A stretch of 64,000 bases of DNA from an uncultured Lachnospiraceae bacterium (lineage in GTDB: Bacteria; Bacillota; Clostridia; Lachnospirales; Lachnospiraceae), in assembly GCA_946558465.1 (NCBI GenBank), contig CAMNTM010000004.1, forward strand, positions 204,524-268,523. Direction: 5' to 3'. Below the pieces are notes generated by a model, which made no database searches, was not told where the DNA came from, and was given only the letters and a program-made list of their open reading frames with translations. Below, piece by piece: positions 19,020 through 29,370 of this stretch; within the stretch, counting starts at the first letter, position 1, and every line of letters begins with the position of its first letter. The position numbers were made by a program, and so were the translations under genes.

Positions 19020-20738
19020 CTATTGATAATGTGTAATCGTAATCTGAAGATTTCTTGCCCCTTTGTATTCGTTTACCTCCGGATAAAAGGTAACAGAAAG
19101 CTTTCCATTACGTTCTATAAGTCTTTCCCGAAGCCTCTCAGCTTCCCCGAAATACACTGCTTCAAGGCCGATACCGCTTTTGTCACATACCCATGCCTTC
19201 AATACACTGCGGTTTTTTCCTAGTATACGGACATCTGTAAATATAACTTCCCGGCCTGCAAATACCGGCTTTACATTCCCTTTTCCAAAGGGCTCCAGAA
19301 GCTTAAGCTCCTCAATAAAGGCTTCCGTCACACAGGAAAAGGGCAGCTCCATATCTATAACGATCTTCTCTGTCAAATCCTGTTCACTCAACGAGCAGTT
19401 CTCATTTAATCTCCGGCGGAACTCCTCTACATTTTCCTGCTTCATAGATACCCCTGCCGCCATCTCATGTCCGCCGAACCTTGTAAATAAATCCTTACAT
19501 CTGCTGATCTCCTCATACATAGAATATGCTTCTATCGAACGCCCGGAACCTTTTACTCCTTCTTCTGCGTCCGTCAGCACAAATACCGGCTTATAAAAAT
19601 GCTCTCTCACCTTTCCTGCCACAATTCCCGCCAGACTTTCATGACAGTCCGGAAGATAGAGGACAAGTACCCTGTCGGACATATATCCGCCTGTTTCTGC
19701 CAGCCGGAGAGCCTCCTTTACCGCCAGAGCCGTCATATCCTTGCGGCTTTCGTTGAGCATCTTTAATTTTTCTGCACAAACAGACGCCTCTTCTCCTGTC
19801 CGCGCACGGAGGAGTGCAAGCGCCTTCTTTGCCGTATCCAGCCGTCCGCCGGCATTTAAACATGGTCCAAGTATAAAGCCGATATGATAGGCGCCCAATT
19901 TTTCTCTCTTTACTCCTGTACATTCAATCAATGCATGAAGGCCTGGATTTTTCGTGTGCTTCAGCATAGAAAGTCCGAGTTTCACATAGATTCGGTTTTC
20001 ATCCACCAAATCCATCACATCCCCTACTGTAGCAATTGCCACATTTTCTATCAGATATTCAATCTCCTGCAGATTCCTCTCCATTTTCAGATAAAGCGCC
20101 TCAATCAGCTTATACGCAACCGCAGCACCGCAGAGCCCCGGAAACGGATAACTGCAGTCTTCCTGTTTCGGATCTATTACCGCATCCGCCGGCGGAAGCT
20201 GATAGCTTCTCTTTCCTGCCCCAAGGTCCTCATAAGGCACCTCGTGATGATCTGTTACAATAACACTCATACCAAGCTCTTTTCCATATGCAATTTCTCC
20301 GGCAGCAGCAATCCCATTGTCACAGGTAATAATAGTGTCTATACCGGCTTCTCTTGCACGCTCTATCAGCACACGGTTTAATCCGTAGCCTTCCTTCAGC
20401 CTGTCAGGTATATCACTGTCCACGAGCGCTCCCAGATGCTCCAGTCCCTCCATAAGAATATAGACTGCGTTGATTCCGTCAATATCATAATCTCCGATAA
20501 TTCGGATTTTCTTCTTCTTTTTTATTTTGTCGAGAATCAGCTCTGCCGCCTTCTCCATATCCTTCATCTTCCGTCCGTCTCTAAGCTCCTCTCTGCTCCC
20601 ATTTAGATAGCTGTGTATTTCGCTTTCTGTCTTTATATTCCTGTTTCGTATCAAAGATGCAAGTCTTGGACTTATCTGATACTTTTTTCCAATTGCCTCA
20701 AAATCAGCGCCCTTTCTGAGCAATACCCATCGTTCCAT
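19020..20738 (-). CDS. recJ: Single-stranded-DNA-specific exonuclease RecJ
   Basis: IIGDYDIDGINA, TDHHEVP, GGHEMAAG motifs; start at MERWVLL (RBS ggaagggg). Confidence 0.94.
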   Translation of the reverse strand: MERWVLLRKGADFEAIGKKYQISPRLASLIRNRNIKTESEIHSYLNGSREELRDGRKMKDMEKAAELILDKIKKKKKIRIIGDYDIDGINAVYILMEGLEHLGALVDSDIPDRLKEGYGLNRVLIERAREAGIDTIITCDNGIAAAGEIAYGKELGMSVIVTDHHEVPYEDLGAGKRSYQLPPADAVIDPKQEDCSYPFPGLCGAAVAYKLIEALYLKMERNLQEIEYLIENVAIATVGDVMDLVDENRIYVKLGLSMLKHTKNPGLHALIECTGVKREKLGAYHIGFILGPCLNAGGRLDTAKKALALLRARTGEEASVCAEKLKMLNESRKDMTALAVKEALRLAETGGYMSDRVLVLYLPDCHESLAGIVAGKVREHFYKPVFVLTDAEEGVKGSGRSIEAYSMYEEISRCKDLFTRFGGHEMAAGVSMKQENVEEFRRRLNENCSLSEQDLTEKIVIDMELPFSCVTEAFIEELKLLEPFGKGNVKPVFAGREVIFTDVRILGKNRSVLKAWVCDKSGIGLEAVYFGEAERLRERLIERNGKLSVTFYPEVNEYKGARNLQITITHYQ

Positions 20739-20848
20739 TTTAAGCATCCCCTTCCAAACAAACAGTCCGTACATACTAGTGTACTGACAACTGACACCGC
20801 TGTATTTGTACCGGCACCACTGCATTTTATAAAGTACAGCGTCACAAA

Positions 20849-20880
20849 ACAGCCATAGCCTGTGACATGGCTATGGCTGT
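20849..20880 (-). terminator. Terminator after secDF
   Basis: 12-bp perfect arms ACAGCCATAGCC/GGCTATGGCTGT, TTTTG downstream on the minus strand. Confidence 0.75.
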
Positions 20881-20894
20881 CAGCTGCATGTTTT

Positions 20895-23153
20895 TTATTT
20901 CGCCGACACTGTGCCGGATTTCTTTTTCATCACATACCACAATGCACCGGTGATACATACTGAAGAATAGGCGCCGCATATAATACCGGCCATAAGAGGA
21001 AGTGCAAACTCCTTGATTGAACTCACTCCCATCACATAGAGCACCGCTACCATAACAAAGGTCGTAAGGGAAGTATAGATACTTCTTGTCAGCGTCTGTG
21101 TAATACTCTTGTTGACTACCTCCGACAACTCCGTCTTCTTTGTTTTATAATGCATCTCCTCACGTATCCGGTCGAAGATAACAATCGTCGCATTGATAGA
21201 ATAACCTACAATTGTCAGCATGCAGGCGATAAAGGTATTGCCGACAGAGATTCTTACTACCGCATAGAAAGCAAGAACTACCAGTACATCGTGAAGCAGC
21301 GCTGTAACGGCACTGGTTGCAAATCGAATATCCTTAAACCGGAACCAAATGTAAAGAAGCATGCAGATTGTCGCAATGACAACTGCAATCACCGCATCCT
21401 GACGCATCTCGCTGCTGACCGTAGAGCTGATATTCTCCGCTGTAATGCCTGCCTCGTCTACCTTAAACTCCTTTATCATCGCCTGATTCAAAGCCTCGCG
21501 CTGGTCAAGGTCCAGTGTAACGGTTTTAATCACCACCTGGTTAGTTCCTGCAACCTTCTGGGTCTGTACATTTTTATCACCTGTCACCGATTCTACAACC
21601 GGGACAATCTTCTGATCTATCTCGTCAATGCTGTAATCTTCATTAAATGTAATATTGGTAGAGGTGCCCCCCTCAAATTCAAGGCTGTATGCAAAGGCTC
21701 CGCTTCCCTTAGAGGCATTCACTCCCATAAATACGAACCCAATCACAACCACAAGTACTGACGCCGCAAAAAATGCTTTCTTCTTCGACAGAAAATCGAT
21801 CGTTCCATGCTCTTTACCCGGCCGGTAATAAAGCTTCTCGCTGCGAAGTCCCACTGCATAAAAAGCAAATACAATCATCCTTGTAATTACAAGAGCTGTA
21901 AACATAGAGACAATAATACCGATTCCCAATGTCTGTGCAAATCCCTTTACCGTTCCAGACCCCTTAAGCCACAAAACAACCGCCGCAATGAGGGTTGTAA
22001 TATTCCCGTCTAATATAGCAGACAAGGCCTTCTGAAATCCCGTCTTCAATGCATTTCTTACACTCTTTCCCCGTGACATCTCTTCTCTTACACGGGCAAA
22101 TATAATAACATTTGCATCTACTGCCATACCGATGCCTAAAATAATACCGGCAATGCCAGGCAGCGTCAGCGTCACCTCAAACGCATTCAGAATCACTAAC
22201 ACTAATCCTGTATAGATAACAAGTGCGAGACTTGACGCAAATCCCGGCAGCAGATATACCACAATCATAAAGATAAATACGATTGCCAGTCCGACAGCAC
22301 CTGCCTTCAGACTTGTACTGATTGCCTGCTCGCCGAGCTGTGCCCCTACGACGTTGGACCGCAGTTCAGTGAGCTCCAGCTTCAGTCCGCCGATACGGAT
22401 CGTAGACGCAAGCGTCTCCGCCTCCTCAAAGCTTTTACTTCCTGTAATTTCTGCCTCACCGTTCTCAATAGCACTTCTTACCATCGGAACACTGGCAAAA
22501 CTTCCGTCATAATAAATTCCGATGCTTTCCCCGGCTTCTACTGCCTTCCTTGTAGCTTCCGCAAATTTCTCCGTACCTTTCTCTGTAAAGGTAAGTGAAA
22601 CTACGTTTTCTCTCATTCCGGTCTGCTTATCTTCTCTTGTTCCTGCCTGCGCGGCAGCAACATCATCTCCACTCAGAACAATCGAATTATCCTCCTTCAG
22701 CTCTTCTATCGTCTTATCCAGCTTGTAATCCTGAGCCGCATCACCGGTAGAGTTGATCTGTGAATAGTTAGCTGAACCGTCACTTCCCTTTTGTGCTATA
22801 AAATACAGCGAGCCCGGCTGTCCTAATTCCTCAAGAATTTCGTTCGCATCTGACACACCCGGAATCTCAATGTTAATTCTGTCATCGCCCTCCTGATAAA
22901 CGCTGGACTCCGTGCTGTACTGCTCTACACGCTTCTGAAGCTTGTAAATCGTATCACGCATCTCCTCGTCTGTCGGATTCTTATCCTTTACCTGGTAGGT
23001 GATGCTGACACCGCCTGCAAGATCCAGACCTAATTTAATATTCTGCGCTGACCCGGTATGTGACTTACCAAAACCAACCGCCGCCGTAAATCCAAGCAGT
23101 CCGATCAGAACTACTGTTACGACAAGACTAAGTACGCCTCTGCTTTTCTTCAT
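20895..23153 (-). CDS. secDF: Protein translocase SecDF (fused)
   Basis: GLDLAGGVSITYQV, GMAVDANVIIFARVREE, SINATIVIFDRIREE motifs. Confidence 0.95.
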   Translation of the reverse strand: MKKSRGVLSLVVTVVLIGLLGFTAAVGFGKSHTGSAQNIKLGLDLAGGVSITYQVKDKNPTDEEMRDTIYKLQKRVEQYSTESSVYQEGDDRINIEIPGVSDANEILEELGQPGSLYFIAQKGSDGSANYSQINSTGDAAQDYKLDKTIEELKEDNSIVLSGDDVAAAQAGTREDKQTGMRENVVSLTFTEKGTEKFAEATRKAVEAGESIGIYYDGSFASVPMVRSAIENGEAEITGSKSFEEAETLASTIRIGGLKLELTELRSNVVGAQLGEQAISTSLKAGAVGLAIVFIFMIVVYLLPGFASSLALVIYTGLVLVILNAFEVTLTLPGIAGIILGIGMAVDANVIIFARVREEMSRGKSVRNALKTGFQKALSAILDGNITTLIAAVVLWLKGSGTVKGFAQTLGIGIIVSMFTALVITRMIVFAFYAVGLRSEKLYYRPGKEHGTIDFLSKKKAFFAASVLVVVIGFVFMGVNASKGSGAFAYSLEFEGGTSTNITFNEDYSIDEIDQKIVPVVESVTGDKNVQTQKVAGTNQVVIKTVTLDLDQREALNQAMIKEFKVDEAGITAENISSTVSSEMRQDAVIAVVIATICMLLYIWFRFKDIRFATSAVTALLHDVLVVLAFYAVVRISVGNTFIACMLTIVGYSINATIVIFDRIREEMHYKTKKTELSEVVNKSITQTLTRSIYTSLTTFVMVAVLYVMGVSSIKEFALPLMAGIICGAYSSVCITGALWYVMKKKSGTVSAK

Positions 23154-23185
23154 GGTAAATTTCCCTTTCCTGTTTGATTTCTATT

Positions 23186-24580
23186 TCATGATAAAGCCGC
23201 CTTTATCATAATGGCACATTCCACACGCTTTCTTTGCATCCTGCAGCCAATCTCATAAGCATCATGAATCGTCCCATGAAAATTATAAGAATTCGCCATA
23301 CAGCCTCCGCTGCAGTAAAACTTAGCGAAGCAGTTCCTGCATTTCTCTTTTGAATATACACTGCAGCCTCGAAATTCATCCGCAATCTCAGGCTTTACAA
23401 TTCCTTCCTCTACATTTCCCATCAGGAATTCCTCCCGGCCTACAAACTGATGGCACGGATAGAGATCTCCCCAGGGAGTGACCGCAAGATACTCTGTTCC
23501 CGAGCCGCAGCCCGACAAACGCTTCGCCGCGCAAGGCCCGCCGTCTAAGTCTATCATAAAATGAAAGAAATTAAAACCCTTCCCGTCTTTTTCTCTGTCA
23601 ATCATAATCTGTGCAAGCCTGTCATACTCCTTCATAATCGCCGGAAGATCCTCCTCGCGGATTGCATACGGGTCGGATTCCTCTCCGACTACCGGCTCTA
23701 TCGACATCTGCTTAAAGCCCAAATCTGCAAAATGAAGAATATCCTCTCCAAAATCCAGATTATCTCTCGTAAATGTCCCCCGAATGTAATATTTTTCCTG
23801 GTTCCGGCTCTTGGCCAGCTTCTGAAACTTCGGCACAATCAAATCATAGCTGCCCGTCCCATTTCGAAATGGACGCATCCTGTCATTGACCTCTTTGCGC
23901 CCATCCAGACTCAATACTACATTGTCCATCTCACGGTTTAAAAATTCCTGTACTTCATCATTTAATAAAACTCCGTTTGTAGTCAGGGTAAAACGAAAAT
24001 GCTTATTGTAAATTTTCTCCTGCTCTCTTCCATACGCAGTCAAATCCTTTACTACCTGCCAGTTCATAAGAGGCTCTCCGCCAAAAAAATCCACCTCTAG
24101 ATTCCTTCGGTTTCCTGAGTTCTGAATCAAAAAATCCAGCGCCTTTTTTCCTACTTCGAAGCTCATAAGCGCACGCCTTCCGTGATATTCACCCTCCTCG
24201 GCAAAGCAGTACCTGCAGGCAAGATTACAATCGTGCGCGATATGCAGACACAGCGCTTTCACAACTGTCTTGCGCTCTTTTACTGCATCTGCCATATCTG
24301 CAAAAGCATCTCTTGTAAATAACCGGCCCTCCCCGGCAAGCTCCGTGACATCAGAAAGCGCCTCCAAAAGCTCTTCTTTGCTATATGTATCCTTCAGCCG
24401 CTCCATGAGACACTCTTTTGTATCCGGCATGCCAAGCGTTTCCTTCGTATGCGCCTGATTCTGCTCCTCCAAAACAGCAATCACATCATAGCACAGATCG
24501 TCAACAACATGTACTGAACCGCTGTATACATCCAGAACAATATTATATCCATTACTCTTATACTGATGAATCAATGTCAT
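23186..24580 (-). CDS. scfB: Thioether cross-link-forming SCIFF peptide maturase (radical SAM/SPASM)
   Basis: CNLACRYCFAEEGEYHGRRALMSFEVGKKALDFLI; SPASM cysteines; adjacent to the SCIFF peptide. Confidence 0.95.
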   Translation of the reverse strand: MTLIHQYKSNGYNIVLDVYSGSVHVVDDLCYDVIAVLEEQNQAHTKETLGMPDTKECLMERLKDTYSKEELLEALSDVTELAGEGRLFTRDAFADMADAVKERKTVVKALCLHIAHDCNLACRYCFAEEGEYHGRRALMSFEVGKKALDFLIQNSGNRRNLEVDFFGGEPLMNWQVVKDLTAYGREQEKIYNKHFRFTLTTNGVLLNDEVQEFLNREMDNVVLSLDGRKEVNDRMRPFRNGTGSYDLIVPKFQKLAKSRNQEKYYIRGTFTRDNLDFGEDILHFADLGFKQMSIEPVVGEESDPYAIREEDLPAIMKEYDRLAQIMIDREKDGKGFNFFHFMIDLDGGPCAAKRLSGCGSGTEYLAVTPWGDLYPCHQFVGREEFLMGNVEEGIVKPEIADEFRGCSVYSKEKCRNCFAKFYCSGGCMANSYNFHGTIHDAYEIGCRMQRKRVECAIMIKAALS

Positions 24581-24606
24581 ATACTCCTTCTATAGCAACA
24601 ACAAGA

Positions 24607-24631
24607 AACAGCGACCGGTAAAGCCGCTGTT
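24607..24631 (-). terminator. Intergenic hairpin between scfA and scfB (possible attenuator)
   Basis: AACAGCG-N11-CGCTGTT on the minus strand. Confidence 0.5.
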
Positions 24632-24660
24632 TTCGAGCATTACTTTTTTTCACTTGACAA

Positions 24661-24804
24661 TTATTTCTTCTGTTCACAGGTCTGATTGCCGACGGTACAA
24701 GATGTCTTGCACGCGGACTGACAGGAAGTCTGGCATTCTCCGCAGCCGCCTCTCTTTACTGTATGATTCAAAGTCTGTGTATTTAATGTCTTTACATGCT
24801 TCAT
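24661..24804 (-). CDS. scfA: Six-cysteine SCIFF RiPP precursor peptide
   Basis: Read by eye on the minus strand: MKHVKTLNTQTLNHTVKRGGCGECQTSCQSACKTSCTVGNQTCEQKK, 47 aa, six Cys, RBS aggagg. Below the ORF-track length cutoff. Confidence 0.95.
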   Translation of the reverse strand: MKHVKTLNTQTLNHTVKRGGCGECQTSCQSACKTSCTVGNQTCEQKK

Positions 24805-24898
24805 TCCAAACACCCTCCTGATATTCTGATCTGCGTTTTACGCTATGCATTATTGTAACACAATCCCGTTATTTTGGAAAGTATTTTTTAGCATAACA

Positions 24899-25273
24899 TC
24901 AGGAAATCATCCCGCCTGTCATTCCTCCTCCCATACACAGAATAAATGTCGTCATCAGATTTGCCGTATCTTGATTCAGCGTCCGATATACTCCTAGTGT
25001 AATTAAAAGCAGAAGGCCAAAGTATATTACGCCGAGTCCCATTCCCCACAAATACCTTTTCACACGGACCAGCTTCCCGATAATAATACCGCCAATAAGT
25101 GTTGATACCAGATAAACTCCGACAATTGCCGCTGACACCATCTTTTCGTTCATCTCAAGCTTATACAGAAGAAGAGTCAGTATAAGAAGCAGTACTCCAG
25201 TAACAATATAGGATGCAAGAAGCGCTTTCAGCATCCACATGACCTTAGAATCTTTCTGAACATGTCTTTCCAT
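24899..25273 (-). CDS. TIGR04086 family membrane protein
   Basis: 124-aa four-TM protein (GGIIIGKLVRVKRYLWGMGLG...GGGMTGG) next to SCIFF. Confidence 0.8.
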   Translation of the reverse strand: MERHVQKDSKVMWMLKALLASYIVTGVLLLILTLLLYKLEMNEKMVSAAIVGVYLVSTLIGGIIIGKLVRVKRYLWGMGLGVIYFGLLLLITLGVYRTLNQDTANLMTTFILCMGGGMTGGMIS

Positions 25274-25327
25274 CTCATCCCTCCCTTGTCTATCACAAGG
25301 TATGATGATACGGCTGCTTTTATGCCA

Positions 25328-25876
25328 TTATTGTTCCATCTGTCTTCCTAAAAATGCAGACGCACATGCCGCCATCTTCTGTTCTGTGTCTCCGAATTTC
25401 TTCTTTTCATCCTTTGTTAAAAGGAGAACACCGCCGATCACATCTCCCTCACATACAATCGGAGTTATTGCCTGATATGCATAATCCTCACTCTGTTCAC
25501 TTACTACTTTCACATATTTTTTGTCTCCTTGGGCCGCCAGAATACTGCTTCTATCTTCCAGCTCCTTCTGAAGAGATTTGCTGATATATTTATCCTGCAC
25601 CTCTTTTTTTCCATTTCCTGCCGCAGCAATGATCTGATCCATATCGCAGACACATACAAGACACCCCATAGTCTGGGATAGACTTTCTGCATACTGTCTT
25701 GCAAATACAGACAGTTCTCCAATAGGGGAATATTTTTTTAAGATAACTTCTCCTTCACGGTCAGTAAAGATTTCAAGCGGGTCGCCCTCCCGGATACGAA
25801 GTGTTCTTCTTATCTCTTTTGGAATCACGACTCTCCCTAAATCATCTATTCTACGTACAATTCCTGTTGCCTTCAT
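25328..25876 (-). CDS. spoVT: Stage V sporulation protein T (AbrB-like regulator)
   Basis: MKATGIVRRIDDLGRVVIPKEIRRTLRIREGDPLEIF plus GAF-like domain. Confidence 0.96.
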   Translation of the reverse strand: MKATGIVRRIDDLGRVVIPKEIRRTLRIREGDPLEIFTDREGEVILKKYSPIGELSVFARQYAESLSQTMGCLVCVCDMDQIIAAAGNGKKEVQDKYISKSLQKELEDRSSILAAQGDKKYVKVVSEQSEDYAYQAITPIVCEGDVIGGVLLLTKDEKKKFGDTEQKMAACASAFLGRQMEQ

Positions 25877-25885
25877 AATAAAAAT

Positions 25886-25931
25886 CCTCCATTTACAAAT
25901 TATGCGTAATACTATTATTTGTAAATGGAGG
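25886..25931 (-). promoter_or_regulatory. Perfect 15-bp inverted repeat in the spoVT leader
   Basis: CCTCCATTTACAAAT (25886-25900) / ATTTGTAAATGGAGG (25917-25931), 16-nt loop; one arm contains the spoVT GGAGG. Confidence 0.85.
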
Positions 25932-25951
25932 TATTTTATACCTTAATTTTA

Positions 25952-26596
25952 TTAATGCGTTTCACCCATTGTTTCTTTTATATCTTCCATATTTTTTACG
26001 GCAGCTTCCACTGCATATTCCAAACATTCAGCAATCATCTGAAGCGACATAAACGGAGTCCCGTTGGGCTTATCAACTGCCTGCTCTGCCGCAAATGGTA
26101 CATGAATAAAGCCTGCGCGGATATTCGGATATTTATTCGCTGTCATATGAAGAACATTGTACATAATACTATTGCACACATAAGTTCCTGCCGAGTAAGA
26201 AATATGACATGGAATCCCGTGCTCCCGGATATTCTTTACAATTGCCTTTACCGGAATCGTCGCATAATATGCCGGCTCTCCGTCTTTGACCACCGGCTCG
26301 TCAAAAGGCTGCTCACCCTCATTATCCGGTATACGCGCCTCCGCCAGATTAATGGCAACCTGTTCAATCGTCACACAGGATCTTCCTCCTGCCTGGCCGA
26401 CATTAATCACTACATCCGGATGATACTTTTCGATTCCCGCCTCTACTGCAGGACCACTCTTCGAAAATACAGTCGGTATCTCCAGCTTGATCACTTCTGC
26501 TCCTGCAATTGTGTCAGGAAGAAGCTTCACGGCCTCAAAAGCCGGATTTACTGCTTCTCCCCCAAAAGGATCAAATCCCGTTATCAATACTTTCAT
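25952..26596 (-). CDS. pcp: Pyrrolidone-carboxylate peptidase
   Basis: MKVLITGFDPFGGEAVNPA; SAGTYVCNSIMY active-site Cys. Confidence 0.96.
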   Translation of the reverse strand: MKVLITGFDPFGGEAVNPAFEAVKLLPDTIAGAEVIKLEIPTVFSKSGPAVEAGIEKYHPDVVINVGQAGGRSCVTIEQVAINLAEARIPDNEGEQPFDEPVVKDGEPAYYATIPVKAIVKNIREHGIPCHISYSAGTYVCNSIMYNVLHMTANKYPNIRAGFIHVPFAAEQAVDKPNGTPFMSLQMIAECLEYAVEAAVKNMEDIKETMGETH

Positions 26597-26648
26597 GATT
26601 TTCAACCTCCTCTTTGTATTTGTTATCTTTTATGCATCATAACTCTCT

Positions 26649-27647
26649 CTAATATACGACAGGCTCTGGTATAATAATCTTTCCCTGCTGCATAATCTGT
26701 CTGTTATCTGTGTAAATATCCGGTTCCAGACATACCAGATCAAAATGACCGTTTGCATTCTGCTGCCCGCCCAGCGCCAGATTTCTACCCACGCCGACAT
26801 GGAAGGTTCCATACGCGGATTCATCCTCAATATAACAATTTCCGAGACATTGAGAATAAGAATTCAGGCCGATTCCAAATTCTCCTCCTATGTAAATTCT
26901 CTCATCGTTATAGCCTTCCATATATTCCTTAAGTCTCTCTCCGGTAGGTGTCCTTTCAATCTCTGCAATTCTTCCCTGGTCAAACATAATTCTGGTCGGT
27001 TCCTCTGCCCGCCCGATATAACCGAGCGAGCCGTCAAGAACCATAACGCCCTCCGTCTTTGTCTCCTCAATCGAGACATAGACCTCTATGCTTGCCGATG
27101 AGTAACCTTTTCCGTCCTTTACAACGCCGTTAAAAAAACCAGGATTTCGATTTTCCTTATACAGCCGCAGATCTGTACCCGCAGGCGTCGTCACATGAAT
27201 CTTTGAACTGTAACGCAGGTATTTCATAATTACCTTTGCCATCAAACGGCTTTTCTTTGTGTCCATCTTCATAAATTCATATTCCAGCATAGACCTTCCG
27301 TCATTTGTAGACAACGGCAGAGAAAGAAACTTTTTATGCTTCTGGATTGCCCGCTTTGCCGCCTTTGTCGTAACAAGAGAATAATCTGTAGCCGCAATAA
27401 CTGCCGTATATGGATCAAACACCTCATCGTTTGTGTCAAAAAACACTCCTACATGCCTTCCCGTATTCTCCACTACAAGAGAGCTTACAGAATGCACCCT
27501 TCTCTCTGCATATTTTCTCAGCACCCTTGCTTCTTCCAAATGCTCTTTCGTTGTTACAATCAACAGCCTGTCCCAGCGCTTTACACGTATCCAATCCTCT
27601 ATTACAATCCTGGCACCCCGCTCCATCTCCTGCGTCATTTTCCTCAT
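26649..27647 (-). CDS. M29-like (leucyl aminopeptidase-type) metallopeptidase
   Basis: 332 aa; IHVTTPAGTDLRL, GEFGIGLN, ESAYGTFHVGVGRN, GGQQNANGHFDLV. Confidence 0.7.
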   Translation of the reverse strand: MRKMTQEMERGARIVIEDWIRVKRWDRLLIVTTKEHLEEARVLRKYAERRVHSVSSLVVENTGRHVGVFFDTNDEVFDPYTAVIAATDYSLVTTKAAKRAIQKHKKFLSLPLSTNDGRSMLEYEFMKMDTKKSRLMAKVIMKYLRYSSKIHVTTPAGTDLRLYKENRNPGFFNGVVKDGKGYSSASIEVYVSIEETKTEGVMVLDGSLGYIGRAEEPTRIMFDQGRIAEIERTPTGERLKEYMEGYNDERIYIGGEFGIGLNSYSQCLGNCYIEDESAYGTFHVGVGRNLALGGQQNANGHFDLVCLEPDIYTDNRQIMQQGKIIIPEPVVY

Positions 27648-27665
27648 CCTTTGTCAGATAACATT

Positions 27666-28619
27666 CTATTTAAAAATTATCATATAGCATATCTGAAATA
27701 CCAGCATAATTCCTGCAACAGCCAGCTGATTTTTAATTACACCCCATCGGTCTTTCATATTCAAAATTGCTACAGGTACAATATTAAAGTTCGCTGCCAT
27801 CGGCGTACATAAGGTTCCGCAGTACCCGCAGGTCAGTGCCAGCATTCCGATTACTACCGGGTCTGCGCCGTATGCAAGAACAAACGGGCCTCCGATACCT
27901 ACTGTAATAACCGTAATGGCCGCGAATGCATTTCCCATAATCATGGTAAATAATGCCATACCAATTGCAAATACGATAATACCCAGATTCACATTTCCCT
28001 TTGGTACGATCTTTTCCACGATACCGGCTACCACATCACCTACACCTGCTGCCGTAAATACTCCGCCCAGACATCCAAGTAGCTGTGGAAGCATACAGAG
28101 CGGTCCCATAATAGAAAGAAATCTCTCAGATTCCTTCAAAAAAACCGCCGGCTTATTTTCACCCGGATTATATGCCATCAGAATAAATATAGCAACAATT
28201 ACACCCAGCGTAACCGCAACCATAGAGCTTAGGTTGCTGAAAAATGCAAAAAGAAGAGAAAAGATACCTACACAGACCGCCGGAAAGAATATCTTCATCC
28301 CAACCTTCTTATATTGCTCAACAGTATGCTCCTTTGTCGGGGTATCCACCTTTCCTACCTTTACCCTTTTAAAGATAGGCGGCAGGCACATAATGATAAC
28401 CAGCACACCGGAAACCTTCGCCGGAAGCCACGTACCAAATGCACATACAACACCAAAGGAACACCAAAATACCCCGGTCCCGATTCTAGATGGATTTTCC
28501 TTGTCAAGCAGATTCTTAACACCTGCGTAAATTGTAATTAAACCAACGATTACCCACACCATATTCAGCAGGTTCGCGCCCAGCACTTCATTTACCTGTA
28601 TAAATTTTAAATCAGCCAT
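27666..28619 (-). CDS. DUF979 membrane protein (putative permease component)
   Basis: 317-aa multi-TM protein adjacent to a DUF969 protein and pcp. Confidence 0.85.
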   Translation of the reverse strand: MADLKFIQVNEVLGANLLNMVWVIVGLITIYAGVKNLLDKENPSRIGTGVFWCSFGVVCAFGTWLPAKVSGVLVIIMCLPPIFKRVKVGKVDTPTKEHTVEQYKKVGMKIFFPAVCVGIFSLLFAFFSNLSSMVAVTLGVIVAIFILMAYNPGENKPAVFLKESERFLSIMGPLCMLPQLLGCLGGVFTAAGVGDVVAGIVEKIVPKGNVNLGIIVFAIGMALFTMIMGNAFAAITVITVGIGGPFVLAYGADPVVIGMLALTCGYCGTLCTPMAANFNIVPVAILNMKDRWGVIKNQLAVAGIMLVFQICYMIIFK

Positions 28620-28634
28620 ATCTGCACTCCCCTC

Positions 28635-29315
28635 CTATTTTTTCTCACCGTAATATTTTTTTGTCAGTCTCTTGTCATTTACGAGCGTAACCCCGCAGCC
28701 CACAATGAGCGCTGCAATCGCAACCGGAATTTCTGCTGCCGCCAGCTCAATCAACTCCACCTCATAACCTAGTGAAGCCAGCGTACTCTGTACAAGGATG
28801 CCTCCTGAACCTCCTACGAAAAGTACCTGCCAGAAGAACCATGTAATATTCTCCATTGCAGAAGCCATACCCTTAATATCTTCTACATGTTCTTCTTTTG
28901 CTTCATGCCCTTGATTTTTTACAGAAGCCTCTGCCATCGGAAGAACAACCGGACGTACAAATCCGGCGACACCGCCGAAGCCGACATTGAAGGCCCCAAA
29001 GATACCACGCATGATACCATACGCCACAACTACTTTACCTGCCGTTGCACCCTTTACCTTCTTAATCAAATCTGTCGCCGCTTCTCGAAGTCCGTTTCTC
29101 TCCAAAACTCCGGTAATCAAAAGAATCATGATAAATATTGCCATGCTTCTGTTGGCTACAAAATTCACTCCGATTGTCTCCAGCAAGCCGTCAATTCCAA
29201 GTCCGCCTACGATCCCTGTCGTGATAAGTGCCAGAAAAATAATAAGAATTGAATCCAGCTTCAGTGCAAATCCGACAATTACGATCAGTACACCAAGTAA
29301 TTTAATAAGTTCCAT
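28635..29315 (-). CDS. DUF969 membrane protein (putative permease component)
   Basis: 226-aa multi-TM protein (MELIKLLGVLIVIVGFALKLDSILIIFLALITTGIVGGL) paired with DUF979. Confidence 0.85.
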   Translation of the reverse strand: MELIKLLGVLIVIVGFALKLDSILIIFLALITTGIVGGLGIDGLLETIGVNFVANRSMAIFIMILLITGVLERNGLREAATDLIKKVKGATAGKVVVAYGIMRGIFGAFNVGFGGVAGFVRPVVLPMAEASVKNQGHEAKEEHVEDIKGMASAMENITWFFWQVLFVGGSGGILVQSTLASLGYEVELIELAAAEIPVAIAALIVGCGVTLVNDKRLTKKYYGEKK

Positions 29316-29370
29316 TTAGATCTCCTCCTTTAGTATAAATAATAAATCTGTTTATCTTTTCTCCGAATTT

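Noticed and set aside
25925-26674. 249-aa plus-strand ORF
   Set aside because: Antisense to pcp and the start of its flank; no recognisable motifs.
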